Notes under the pieces: model-generated
The model's database searches: none
Told to the model about the DNA's origin: nothing
Seen by the model: only the letters and a program-made list of their open reading frames with translations
In this document: positions 20,966 to 30,229 of the stretch, one piece after another
How the letters are laid out: each line of letters starts with the position of its first letter
Numbering within the stretch: position 1 is the stretch's first letter
Made by a program: the position numbers and the translations under genes
Origin: Rhizophagus sp. LPA8_4_AMF
Lineage: Eukaryota > Glomeromycota > Glomeromycetes > Glomerales > Glomeraceae
NCBI GenBank assembly: GCA_021464525.1
Contig: JADRCO010000584.1
Location: 1 to 30,229, forward strand
Direction: 5' to 3'
DNA: 30,229 nucleotides

Positions 20966-21236
20966 GATGATTGGCATTCCAGGGAACTACAGTACGGTAA
21001 AATTAGTAAAATCCTAACAGGTGAAGCTATCGTAGGCCTTGCCTTTTGTTATTAAGTTGTAATTTGATTCGATAATAATAAAAAATCATATATGGCTATT
21101 CCTGGTTAACGTGTTGAAAGCAATAAAAAAGATTGGAACCGTTCAAAAATAACCTTAACTGATAATACTAAAAAATTACTTAAATTTTTTTTTTTGGCTG
21201 TAAATTGTATCTACTCGAATATTTAATTATTATATG
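20966..21236. other. Junction between the two tandem units
   Basis: No gene. It contains the breakpoint of the tandem duplication. Bases 21020-21230 match nothing else in the window that I can see. Confidence 0.4.
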
Positions 21237-22325
21237 GAGATCCTATTTTATTAATTTCGTTAATCAAAATGAAAAAATTGGTATTAAAGTTCGATTTTGA
21301 ACACGTGACCGAAGTTGCATATTTCTGGCCCGCATTATATAACTCTGACCAGAATTATGATAAAAATAATTTTAGCCAATTATCCGCCAACCTCCAGCAG
21401 TTATGAAAAGAGAAAATTTACTTGCCAATTTCCCAAAATATACTGTGTATTTATCAATTACTTTCTCTTGTTTTAAATTAAAAACCATCTTACATCCCCA
21501 ATATCATTACGTGTAAAAAAAATAATTTCAGATGAATGATCGTGCTAAATGAATTGAATTTGTTACTATTTTATTTTGAGCTATTCTTTTTTTCGATTTA
21601 CAAACTAGTATGTGAGATTTATGCTAAATTTTATTGTGAAATATTTTGTGAAAATGAAAGAATTGGGATAGTGGCACGTCGGTCTTATTGGTTTACCTGG
21701 TAATTTTGTAAATTTTGAATCCCTGCATCTTAGAAATAAGTAAATTTCTTCAACAGGTACAAGATCATGTTATTCATGTAAAAACTTAGATTATAAATTT
21801 TATTGAATATTTTGTGGATGTAGAATTTGTTTTAGTGTAACTATACTTTATAAAAGTTGTTCATTCACGTCATAGAATTATTAAGATATTGATGTAACAT
21901 GTATAAGTGATATGAGCAGTATCAACTTATAGTACTAACTATGGCATTTTTGTGATGAAATTATTATGCAATTGCTTTCTTCCTCTTTACAATATAATTT
22001 TAATACTTTGATTTAATAAAGTATGCCCTGGGAAGAGAAGAAATATGATAAGAAATTCACTTTAAGAATTACCAATATATGAAAATTTTGTTATTTAAAA
22101 ATCATTATGATTTAATTTTATGCGCTTAAATAGAATATTAATCAATAAATTGTTGTTAGAGTTTGTTTTATATTTATTTAAAATAATAGAATATCCAACT
22201 ATATTTAATGAGTAAAATAACATAAAATAAAAATTGTAAATAAAAATTATAAATAAAAATTATAAATAAAAAATACATCTCAAGAACTTTAACATACAAT
22301 TTTAGTACATACACGGCAATTGTTA
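21237..22325. repeat. Duplicated F-box flank, copy B
   Basis: Direct-orientation counterpart of copy A, without the MITE; the uninterrupted site reads gaaagaattgggatagtggc near 21656. Its right end (22289-22325) is not plain flank. On the minus strand it reads 'NNCRVCTKIVC' plus stop, the counterpart of 'NNHYLGKFEC' plus stop in the first F-box gene, so it is the displaced original 3' end of the second F-box gene. A short A/T tandem repeat (aaaaattataaata type) lies at 22229-22275. Confidence 0.8.
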
Positions 22326-23529
22326 AGAAAATTAAGAAAATAAGTTGCGTATGAGCGAAATTAAAAACAAAAGTTCATCGAATATAAATAAGGAAATTTA
22401 TATTGTTGACCGTAATTACTACATTTTTCTAGTCAATTCTATAAAAAACAAATAAATTTCATGAATATATTTTCGTTTATAATGTGCTTTTTTTTCTCCA
22501 CAACGTTCAAAAATGATTAAGGCTATATTCGAAGCTCAAAGACAAACAATTAATTACTACTGGCTTAATGGCACTCGTCCTGCAGGGGAAATGCACAATT
22601 TAATAAGAATATCCTTCGTACTGTCCATATAACATTAAAAAGCCCATAGAAACGGGTTTCATTGAGCACAAGAGGGAAATGGTCGTCAAATCTAAGGTTA
22701 CACAAACATATCCCGAGCTATTAAGCAAAACTTGCGCCGAAATAATACCATTTCAACTCGCCAACTTGTTAATAACATTGAAAATAATTATGGCATTTCT
22801 ATTTCACAAGTTACTGTGTGGAGCATATGAAAAAAAAGGATACAAATCATCTGTACCTTTAAGAACACCAATGCTTACTAAAAGGCATATTGAAATACGA
22901 AAACATGGGCACAACTGCATATAAACGACAACTGGAACAATACAATTTTCACTGATGAAACTGCATTTGACCTTTTAGACGCCAGTGGCATAAAGATGGT
23001 ATTAAATAGCCCCATTCGAAAATTACCAAAATCCTGGAAAAAGGTAATGACGTGGATGGAATTTCAAATAAAGGAAAAACTGTTTCACAGATATAATGGA
23101 TGGGCCCTTTATGTAAATAAATTGCAGAGCTAACTTCTACCTGCTGCAAGAATATGTATAGAAGGAGATGGCGCCTGGAGCAAGTGCAGCAGGATAATGA
23201 TTAGAATTTGTTTAATCAATTGGCCATCTAACAGCCCAGATTTAACCCATTGAAAATATGTGGCAAATTATTGTGGCAAATCATTAAGAATAACGTTGAG
23301 AAACGGATGTCATAAAATGTTGATGAATTAACAAGATTTTGGTTGAAAAATGGGAAGCAACGCCCACAGGAAATGGTTAATAATTTAGTTTCTTCCATGA
23401 AAAACAGATGTGAATTAGTTTTAGCAAATAATGAGGATAGGATAACATATTAATTTTTATTTAATAAAGGAATTGATCATTACATAGTACGAAATTTTAC
23501 AGCTACTTCCCTAGCACATAGTGGATCAA
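22326..23529 (+). mobile_element. Decayed Tc1/mariner transposon inside the 3' end of an F-box gene
   Basis: Plus-strand frames show Tc1/mariner order. At about 22680-22900 come 'SKVTQTYPELLSKT', 'ISISQVTVW' and 'KKGYKSSVPLRTPMLTKRHIE', the helix-turn-helix and linker region. At about 22925-22975 is 'WNNTIFTDETAFDL', the first catalytic Asp block (D-E-T/S). At about 23220-23270 is 'WPSNSPDLNPIE' in broken form, the D-x-N-P-I-E block, then 'MWQIIKNNVEKRM'. The C-terminal 'VNNLVSSMKNRCELVLANN' ends with a stop near 23450. Stops and shifts occur throughout, so it is inactive. The right junction lies at a TA (tataataatc from 23530 equals the uninterrupted paralogue). The left junction, near 22325, is less clean and clear terminal inverted repeats are not visible, so one end may be damaged. 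A length of about 1.2 kb suits the family. Confidence 0.85.
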
Positions 23530-25099
23530 TATAATAATCAACTATTTTAACTCCTTTTGCTTCAATTTGATCTAATAATTTTAATTCCTCATCATTCAAG
23601 TTTTTATCCAATCCCATAATACCAATAATCTTTAAATTATTGTTACTCCTTTCAATATAATTTAAAATAATCTTGAGAAATTCATAATCAATACTATAAT
23701 TGAAATTAATTATTTCAAAACTATTATGACAATTTTCTAAAAATTTCTTATATTGTGAAAACATATTAATATTCACACCATTAACAGAAATTTTACTAAT
23801 ATTAATAGGTATATTATTTGCTAAATTTACAAAAAAATCATCAATATTATGAATAATAATAACACTTAATGATCTTATTCTTAAATTTTTAAAAGATGAT
23901 AACAATGATAAATCAATATTGACATCATTAATTCTTATTTTTAATGAAATAAGATTTGGACAATATATTGATATATTATCAATGAGAAGAATTGTAGGAT
24001 TTTCAACAAATAATCTTTGTAATGGTGCACCTAGATATTTGATCATTAAAGACGTGACATCAACATTCCAACAATTGCGTATAAATTCTAGTTCCTTGAG
24101 CTTAAATGAAGCAAAATTTAAACTCTCACATTGATTTAATAGTATACCTTTACAAAAACCAAATTTTAAATATTCTAAATTATGTAAATTATTAAATCCT
24201 TTTAAATTAACATAACTAAAATCAGTGTTCATAATTTCAATATGAACTAATGAATGCTTTTGGAATTCTAAAGACAAAAGAATATTATTTAATAAAGAAT
24301 TACAATTCCATATCTTAAATATTTCAAGTTTGTTTTGCTCTTTAATAATTGCACGAAGCTTTTTTAAAGTAGTAGTATTGATCAAATTATTGGAATTGTT
24401 ATGTTGAAATCGTGATCTTCGAATTCGATTTTGAGGAAGTCTAATTATTAATATTCTCAAATTTAAACAAGTATTCATTATATTTCTTAAAAATTCTTGT
24501 TCAAGTTCATTATTAGCGGTGCCTTTTAAATAAAAATCTAACGATAATGAATTTAATTTTGTTAAATTTGAAATGATATTTTGAATATTAAAGTTATTAA
24601 AATTTTCTCTATAAAATAAATTTAATAAAATGACTAATTGTTTAATGTTTCTACTTTGACGTAAAATTGATTGATGAAATATCGGAAAAATGTCAAAATA
24701 AATTTTTTTTATAGAAGTTAATAATAAACCTGAGTAATATCTTGCACACCATTCAATAATAAAGAGGTTTACTTTGCTATAACTATAATCTTCCAAGTAT
24801 TTTAGATATTCGAATAACGGTTTGTGTTCTTCATCAATAATAATATTATTAATCTGGCTTAATCCTAGTTGGTTCTTCAATTGTAAAATTTCAGTTTTAT
24901 CAAAGCAAAAAATTAAGGTTGAGATTATCAGGTATCTTTTTTTGGATATATTTGCAAAAGGATTTGCATAAAGCAGAGGAATTGTCGATTTACACCAAAA
25001 TCGATTAACCAATAAACAGTCAAATAAAGTTGAATGATCATTTTGAAGGTAGTGTAAAATGTAATAAATACAATCATCTGTTAAATAAACTAAAGTCAT
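23480..25099 (-). CDS. F-box protein with LRR-like region, 539 aa, with transposon-derived C-terminus
   Basis: Single exon from ATG 25099. The F-box is at residues 3-45 ('LTDDCIYYILHYL', 'LLVNRFWCKSTIPLLYANPF'), followed by the same irregular leucine-rich segments as the paralogue at 19218-20822, such as 'LEYLKFGFCKGI' and 'LQRLFVENPTILLI'. The two agree to 'KGV-IVDYY', then diverge. Here the last 16 residues (IDPLCAREVAVKFRTM) and the stop, 23530-23480, are encoded by the inserted Tc1/mariner end. The ancestral ending survives, displaced, at 22289-22325. The frame is otherwise intact over 520 codons, so the protein is probably still functional as an SCF ubiquitin-ligase substrate adaptor; its target is unknown. 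The transcript's 3' UTR and poly(A) signal must now lie within the transposon. Confidence 0.87.
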   Translation of the reverse strand: MTLVYLTDDCIYYILHYLQNDHSTLFDCLLVNRFWCKSTIPLLYANPFANISKKRYLIISTLIFCFDKTEILQLKNQLGLSQINNIIIDEEHKPLFEYLKYLEDYSYSKVNLFIIEWCARYYSGLLLTSIKKIYFDIFPIFHQSILRQSRNIKQLVILLNLFYRENFNNFNIQNIISNLTKLNSLSLDFYLKGTANNELEQEFLRNIMNTCLNLRILIIRLPQNRIRRSRFQHNNSNNLINTTTLKKLRAIIKEQNKLEIFKIWNCNSLLNNILLSLEFQKHSLVHIEIMNTDFSYVNLKGFNNLHNLEYLKFGFCKGILLNQCESLNFASFKLKELEFIRNCWNVDVTSLMIKYLGAPLQRLFVENPTILLIDNISIYCPNLISLKIRINDVNIDLSLLSSFKNLRIRSLSVIIIHNIDDFFVNLANNIPINISKISVNGVNINMFSQYKKFLENCHNSFEIINFNYSIDYEFLKIILNYIERSNNNLKIIGIMGLDKNLNDEELKLLDQIEAKGVKIVDYYIDPLCAREVAVKFRTM

Positions 25100-25240
25100 T
25101 TTAGAAATTTAGGAAGGGAAAAAAAAGTTTTCACGAAGTATCGGAGTAAGCTAGTTTTTAAAAGCACATCATATGGTCGTACATTACTTTGTAATACTGT
25201 AACACATGGTTAATAAGTCGGATCCGGATGATTGACATTA
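25100..25240 (-). promoter_or_regulatory. Conserved upstream region of the F-box genes (copy 2)
   Basis: Counterpart of 20823-20965. Same order of blocks: an A-rich run, agttttcacgaagtatcgg, catatggtcgtacattactt, tgtaatactgtaacacatgg and a gtccgga-like 'ggatccggatgattgacatt' (versus 'gggtccagatgattggcatt' in copy 1). Confidence 0.4.
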
Positions 25241-26067
25241 CCGAAACCTGTTATACTGACATAGTTTTGCCGATTTTTCCACTGCCGAACATGATTAACA
25301 TGATCAACATAGAGTATCGACCATGAAATTTTGCCATTCATTAAAGTTTTTTGAGAATATCGTATTTATTTTTTAATTATTTATTTATTACTATATGTAA
25401 TTAAAAGAAAAGGTTTTGCTTTTATTGATTAGAAACGATAAATACAAAATCTAAAGATTTCTACCGAATAATAATCATTTATCGTGAAACCAGATTACTA
25501 ATTTTTTTTTTTTTTTTTACAAAATATGGAACTATTAAAAATTTGAATTTATTTGTTAGATAAATTTATTATTGCAATTTGAAAGTAAATAAGCCTATAG
25601 TCTTTTTGAAAGCAGTAAACTTAAAATAATTTGAAATTAAGACGCAGCAAAGGAGCGAGGCGCAGCTAGAGAATTGATCTAAGCAATTTTCCGATGAAAT
25701 GACAAGTCGGGTAATTTTCACGTCGGTAAATTGGCATTTCAATGAAATGAAGTTAGGTAATTTTTCATGTCTGTAAAATGGAAGTCAGCAAAATGGTGTC
25801 GGTTAACATGTCAATAAGAGAGGCTGCCTGTAAATCGTACCGTAACCTCCTGTAACAGGACAGAAATACCGCACACCTTTCACTTTTTTTTCAATTATTT
25901 TAACCAAATTTTCTTCTTGTTATTTATTTATAATATTAAATACTAAATTCATCAATTATAACTTTGTTAACTTAAAGATATTACACAATGTTATACTACA
26001 TACGATAAAATCATGTATGGTTATGCTTTGTATCATGTTGGTTCAGAAATAATGAGAAAGCAATTTA
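25241..26067. other. Intergenic, no gene recognised
   Basis: AT-rich with a T-run at 25501-25518. The stretch 25645-25860 is less AT-rich and has loosely repeated gtcgg/gtaa words (near 25708, 25725 and 25800). It could be a transposon relic, but there are no matching ends or coding frames. Confidence 0.35.
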
Positions 26068-26640
26068 GAGTTATGAAAAGAAAAAATTACACAGCAGATA
26101 TAATCTTCTTACCAATTTCTAAAAATTAATATTGTGCATATATTAATTGCTTTCCCTTGTTTTAAATTAATAACAATCCAACGTTCCCAACATTACTTGT
26201 AAAAATATATATATATATATATCCAGATGAAAAATCATGCTAAATGAACTACCTAACTGTTTATTTTGAGTTTTTTTTCCGATTTACAAGCTATGTGAGA
26301 TTTATGCTAAATTTTATTATGGAATATTTTTGTAAGAATGAAAGAATCGGGATAGTGGCGCGTGTTAAATTTACAAATTTTGCATCCCTGCCTTTTAGAA
26401 ATAAGTAAAGTTCTTCAACAGGTATGTAAAAACTTAGATATTAAATTTTGTAATTTTAGCTGAAAATTTTTGGAGTTGTAGATATTTTTTTTTACAAGAG
26501 TATAACTATACTTTATAGCGTAATTTTAAAGATGTTTTATCACGTTATAGAAATACTCAGGTATTGATTTTGATTAACATGTATAAGCGATATCTGATAT
26601 GAGCTTTATCAACATATATAGTACTTCATTATTAAAAGTA
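26068..26640. repeat. Duplicated F-box flank, copy C (partial)
   Basis: Third, shorter and more diverged copy in the same orientation. It shares 'gttatgaaaag', 'gatttatgctaaattttatt', 'gaatgaaagaatcgggatag' and 'gtatgtaaaaacttagatat' with copies A and B. It contains a (TA)n microsatellite at about 26200-26221. No F-box gene follows on the minus strand, so the neighbouring unit was lost or only the flank was copied. Confidence 0.75.
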
Positions 26641-26689
26641 TATAGCGAAAATAATAAATTTGAAAAATTAAAGAAAAATTATTCAAGTT

Positions 26690-26920
26690 AATGGGAAACA
26701 TTGTCTAAATACACGTTATTTTGAATTGTATGAATCTGCCGACATTTGATTTGATTAAGAATATTGGATATACCATAATATTTAATAATTTTACGGGAAT
26801 TAAGTCAAATACTTCCTAAAAAATTAAAATATATATATTTAAATTTAGATATGTATACATGTGTAAATAAGTTTGCAAATCAGAAAATTTTTGAAAGATT
26901 GAGAACTAAGGTTGCATAGA
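26690..26920 (+). pseudogene. Possible F-box/LRR gene fragment
   Basis: On the plus strand 26797-26918 reads 'LRELSQILPKKLKYIYLNLD' followed by 'NQKIFERLRTKVA' and a stop. The pattern 'LSQILP-KLKYL-L-L' is common in leucine-rich parts of Glomeromycotina F-box proteins. Upstream pieces ('YFELYES', 'LIKNIGYTIIFNNF') are in other frames. It is opposite in strand to the two intact F-box genes and not closely like them. Only the C-terminal part is visible and it is broken. Assignment is tentative. Confidence 0.3.
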
Positions 26921-27512
26921 TAGATCAATTTTACACTTATCATCTGATTGGTGGGAAGCAGATTTTGAAGTGAGATCTAGAACATTAATTGGTGAAAAAG
27001 TTTCAGCACAATACATCACTTGAAGAAGCTTGAAGATTAAATAATAAACAAATTCATAATAAATCATGTCCAGCGACAATATAAGCCATAAATACATATA
27101 AATTGTTCTAATATTGCATAAGGAAATCCAACAATATATCTTATAAAAAAATTTGTAAAAATTAAGTAAAAAAAAAAATGTCAAAACTAATTGGTACTAA
27201 AAAAAAAGAATTATAAATAGTACTTTTATTTTTTACTGCTATATTTATTTTTCTATGAATAATAAATATAAAAAAAGCATTAGTTCGCCAAGAAAATTAC
27301 ATTCTGTAGTCACGTGATAAAAATTTTAATATATAACTTTTATTTATTGAAATTGGAAAAAAGTGACCCGGCCGGATGACGTGAACCGAATAATCGAATT
27401 TGTGTGACCTAATAATTTTTGATGTCTTATCTTACGTACTCTAGTCTTAGTATATAATATTTAATATAAGAATTTTAAATAATAATAATAATAAGTAATG
27501 AATATAATATAA
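26921..27512. other. Intergenic, no gene recognised
   Basis: A 92-codon frame on the minus strand (26906-27184) is dominated by hydrophobic and aromatic residues from AT-rich DNA and is not supported as a gene. A CACGTG site lies at 27311-27316 in gtcacgtgat. A short patch acccggccggatgacgtg near 27365 is unusually GC-rich. Confidence 0.4.
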
Positions 27513-27650
27513 TGGGCAAAACAAGGGGCTCGGCATCAAAAAAAATTTTTTAAGTTTATACGACAATTATACATCAAATTTACTAAAAATTACACTTATA
27601 ATAAAATCTCAAAAAAAAATTTTTGGGTTCGAGCCACTTGTTTGCTTGGA
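27513..27650. mobile_element. Short inverted-repeat element (MITE-like)
   Basis: The left end gggcaaaacaaggggctcgg and the reverse complement of the right end (aagcaaacaagtggctcgaa) are alike, and the similarity continues through an A/T run, about 45 bases each side. The interior is only about 45 bases and non-coding. Flanks are A/T-rich (aatataatataat on the left, aattataatat on the right), so a target duplication cannot be told apart from background. Superfamily unknown. Confidence 0.6.
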
Positions 27651-27765
27651 ATTATAATATTTATAAAATTCATCTCATATTTGAATATCTATAGAAAAGC
27701 ACGAAAAATAATATAGCAATTTAAAAACTATTTTAAAATTAATATTTACAAAGAAAAATACTTAC

Positions 27766-29220
27766 TATTAGGAAGTTCCACTACACCTTGTTCTTCCGAA
27801 TGAAGATTTGGATTATTATATGCTTCTTCGTCTATAAAAATGTATTGGAATTAACAAAGTAAATAAAATTACAGAGTAATTATTGCTATTATAAAATATT
27901 TAAGATTAATATACATACAGTCAACAGTATCATGATGTTTATTTATTCGTTGTTGTATTGTTTCTCATTTATCTTCATTTTGAACGTCTAAAAATTTTAA
28001 TAATATATATATCCATTTTACTTGCCATTTTTTGAACTCCTCTTAAATAAATATATTGAATAACTTTTTACCATTAACTAATAATATAAGTTAATATTTA
28101 TGTATTTCATTATTACATAAAATAAAAAATTACTTAATTTACCTTTAAATATGCTACTTATTTTTGATGTACTATTTTTTTAATTCAATTTATCAATATC
28201 ATCAAGTAAAGAAAAGTTTAGATAAATAAAGTGTTTATTTTAAAGCATAAAATATAAATCAAAATATCCAATGATGCTTACTATTATCAGGAATATAAAA
28301 ATTAAGTGATTTACTATAAAATGCTATAAATTTTATTAATAATAATGATTTAATAATTTATCTCTAATTCTTCAATTGATTTAAATATAAAAAAACGATA
28401 TCATTAATTATATTTAGAATTATATCAATACTTTTTTAAAATAATTAATACAAGGTTCATAATATAATACCTTCTGTTGCATTTCTTGGTTCTGCAAAAT
28501 TTTCAAAATGATGTAGTCTACTTGTAGATTACTGCTAAATAAGCTATTTGTTTCTAAATTACTATTTTCTTCTGGTTGGGATGGTTCATTTGATTTATAT
28601 TGATAAATAAATTAATTTCTCTTATTTTATTCCAACGCGTAACACTATCAGCTCTTTTTGATGGATCAGCATCCCAACATTGTTTCATTAAAATTTCATA
28701 TTCTGAAGGAGTACCTGGTACAATTTTTGGTCTTATGCCATTAACAATATTCATTGCAAGATCATAATTATGTTCATAATTAAAAAATGGTATGTCCAGA
28801 TGAAATTTCCCACATAAGCATTGCAATACTATAAATGCCAGTTTTAAAAGTCTGTACTTTTCCAGAAATAACTTCAGGTGCTAGATAAGGAAGATTCCCA
28901 TATATAACTTTTAATGGTTTATCTTCAGGTCCACAAATCCAAGGTCACTAATATCAAATCTAGAGTTTTTTAATTATATATTTCCGGAATGCAAATCTCT
29001 ATGAATTGCATTCTCATAATGAATTCTGAAAAGTGCATCAATTATATCAGCAGTAATTTTTATTCTTTCTTTCCATGTAAGTTGATTATGATTTTGTTGT
29101 ATATATTTTCTTAAATCTGTATCCATTTTACTTAATACAAGCATATAATTACCATTTGTAATATTGATTTCTAATACTTGTATAATAAAATCTAACCTCA
29201 TAGTCTTATGGGCAAAAATT
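27766..29220 (-). pseudogene. Broken multi-exon protein kinase gene
   Basis: The main exon (about 29220-28471, -) reads 'EIFAHKTMRLDF', 'GNYMLVLSKMDTDLRKYIQQ', 'LTWKERIKITADIIDALF', then the catalytic loop 'AIHRDLHSGNI'. There is a stop, then 'NSRFDISDLGF', where DLG stands in for DFG. After shifts come 'YGNLPYLAPEVISGKVQTFKTGIYSIAMLMWEIS' pieces and an open stretch 'MKQCWDADPSKRADS'. It ends at a gtatta donor. Downstream exons resemble the tail of this Glomeromycotina kinase family: 'SKSLNFYIPDN' (about 28313-28282), a fragment ending 'ISSIFK' at 28143, 'DVQNEDK' plus a stop (27987-27919) and 'EEAYNNPNLHSEEQ' (27831-27766, gtaagt donor). The Gly-loop lobe is missing and there are at least two shifts and two or more stops. 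Homopolymer sequencing error could explain some of these, not the missing N-lobe. Confidence 0.75.
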
Positions 29221-29738
29221 TCAAGTGATATTATAAATACTAAAATAAAAAAGAATTTAATCTTGAAGAATATTCGGTAAAAATTTATGTGATTTTGCTA
29301 CAAATTGCTAAACTTATCTATAAAGGAAATAAAGTTAACGATCCATTAGATAAAGTGCGTAGTAGGGCTAGTACTGTTATCATTTTGGTTATAAAATTTA
29401 TAAGACAAATTAAATTTTTATAATGTTAGATATGATTATTGGGAATCCCTATTCTTATTTTCCTCAATAAATTATTTTATTGTATAGTATCCACTATATT
29501 TGTAATTAATACTTTAAAAGTTGCAATAAAAGCAATAAAAAGTAAAACTTTTAAACATCTTAAGTATAAAATTTTAGATTGAATTAGTTTTCCAGTTATT
29601 AATAAGAGACCGACTGGGAAATAGATAAACGAAGATTTCCTGTCACATACTCACATGATTAATAAATTTGATATATAATCACGTGCGAAAAATTACTTAA
29701 CCAACGTGACCAACATGTCCAACATGCATACGCGTAAT
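29221..29738. other. Intergenic, no gene recognised
   Basis: AT-rich. It may include the lost N-lobe region of the broken kinase, but no Gly-rich loop or lysine motif is readable in any frame. A CACGTG site is at 29680-29685. Confidence 0.4.
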
Positions 29739-29797
29739 GCGCGTAATGGGCAAAGCGCGTAAAGCGCGTAATGGGCAAAGCGCGTAAAGCGCGTAAA
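29739..29797 (+). repeat. 25-bp CpG-rich tandem repeat
   Basis: Two perfect copies of a 25-bp unit (gcgcgtaatgggcaaagcgc plus gtaaa) at 29739-29763 and 29764-29788, then a 9-base partial third copy. An ACGCGT lies just upstream (29730-29735). The GCGCGT words stand out in otherwise very AT-rich, CpG-poor DNA. Confidence 0.9.
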
Positions 29798-30229
29798 CAA
29801 TCTTACATCATAATCATCACAATAACTCACAATATATGATTTAATGATTTTTTTCTCATTAGACTTTTTTAGTTTTCTAGTTTTCGAAGTTTTTTCCCTT
29901 TTAATTTTTACTCTTGTCTTTTTCTTTTTGCTATTACTTTAATATTTATCATTTCATCATTTTCTTTTAATATTTATTATAATATAACTTTCTCAAGTAT
30001 TTTTATTTATAAAATACATTCAAGACTTTTGTTCTTATTCTTTATCATAAAAAAACCTTGGAAGATTTCTACTTAAACATCAACCAACAAAGATAATTTT
30101 TTTTTAAGTTTTTAATATTTCGGTAAGTGGAAATGACTAAGCTGGGACGTATAAGGGATTTGTGCACCTAGGGTGCTTTGGTTATCCTCCTCTTCTAGAA
30201 GTCTGGTTACCTTAAATGAGAAAATAATA
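29798..30229. other. Right end of the window, no gene recognised
   Basis: Pyrimidine-rich tract at 29845-29960, then mixed sequence. A tight hairpin gcacc-tag-ggtgc lies at 30164-30176. The last 100 bases are less AT-rich and may belong to a feature that continues beyond the window. Confidence 0.35.

Noticed and set aside
22679-23149. Short separate genes in this stretch (22679-22924 +, 22949-23149 -)
   Set aside because: The plus-strand piece is a fragment of the decayed Tc1/mariner transposase and the minus-strand frame is its shadow.
26906-27184. 92-codon minus-strand hydrophobic frame
   Set aside because: Composition follows the AT-rich DNA, no family resemblance, no promoter or splice signal, and it overlaps an F-box-like scrap on the other strand.
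27625-27634. ggttcgagcc, like the B box / T-loop of a tRNA or SINE
   Set aside because: No A box at the right distance, no cloverleaf, and the sequence is one arm of a short inverted-repeat element whose other arm does not match the B box.

Overview
The window looks like nuclear DNA of an arbuscular-mycorrhizal fungus (Glomeromycotina, Rhizophagus-like). This is inferred from the very AT-rich composition, short GT-AG introns, and a gene mix of TKL-like protein kinases, kinase-Sel1-repeat fusions and F-box proteins lying among decayed DNA transposons. I see no rRNA, tRNA, CRISPR or bacterial-style operon.

Layout. Bases 1-1378 hold a decayed pogo/Tigger-type DDE transposase interrupted by a small hAT-like element. 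At 1633-2667 (+) lies an intact 344-aa gene with an N-terminal 18-bp minisatellite, a central region faintly like Tse2-type ADP-ribosyltransferases and a hydrophobic C-terminal tail. A broken kinase gene follows (2668-3765), then about 2.6 kb without a recognisable gene. At 6377-7021 (-) is a small two-exon gene with a motif reminiscent of ParB-like domains. From 8131 to 10083 (+) lies a broken kinase-Sel1 gene; its intact relative is on the other strand at 13782-16494 (5 exons, 811 aa by my reconstruction). Between them sit a Sel1 scrap and a decayed Crypton-like tyrosine recombinase (12034-12750, -).

From 17691 to about 25240 there is a direct tandem duplication of a roughly 2.8-kb unit made of a 3' flank, an F-box/LRR-like gene on the minus strand and its upstream region. 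Unit 1 has gained a 263-bp fold-back MITE. Unit 2 has gained a Tc1/mariner element, which landed in the last codons of its F-box gene and now supplies the end of the protein. A third partial copy of the 3' flank lies at 26068-26640. The right end carries a small inverted-repeat element (27513-27650), a broken multi-exon kinase gene (27766-29220, -) and a short CpG-rich tandem repeat (29739-29797).

The genes do not form a pathway. The window is an accessory region where signalling (kinase, Sel1) and ubiquitin-ligase adaptor (F-box) families expand by duplication and decay under transposon pressure. Clearly intact genes are the 344-aa protein, the small two-exon gene, the kinase-Sel1 gene and the two F-box genes.
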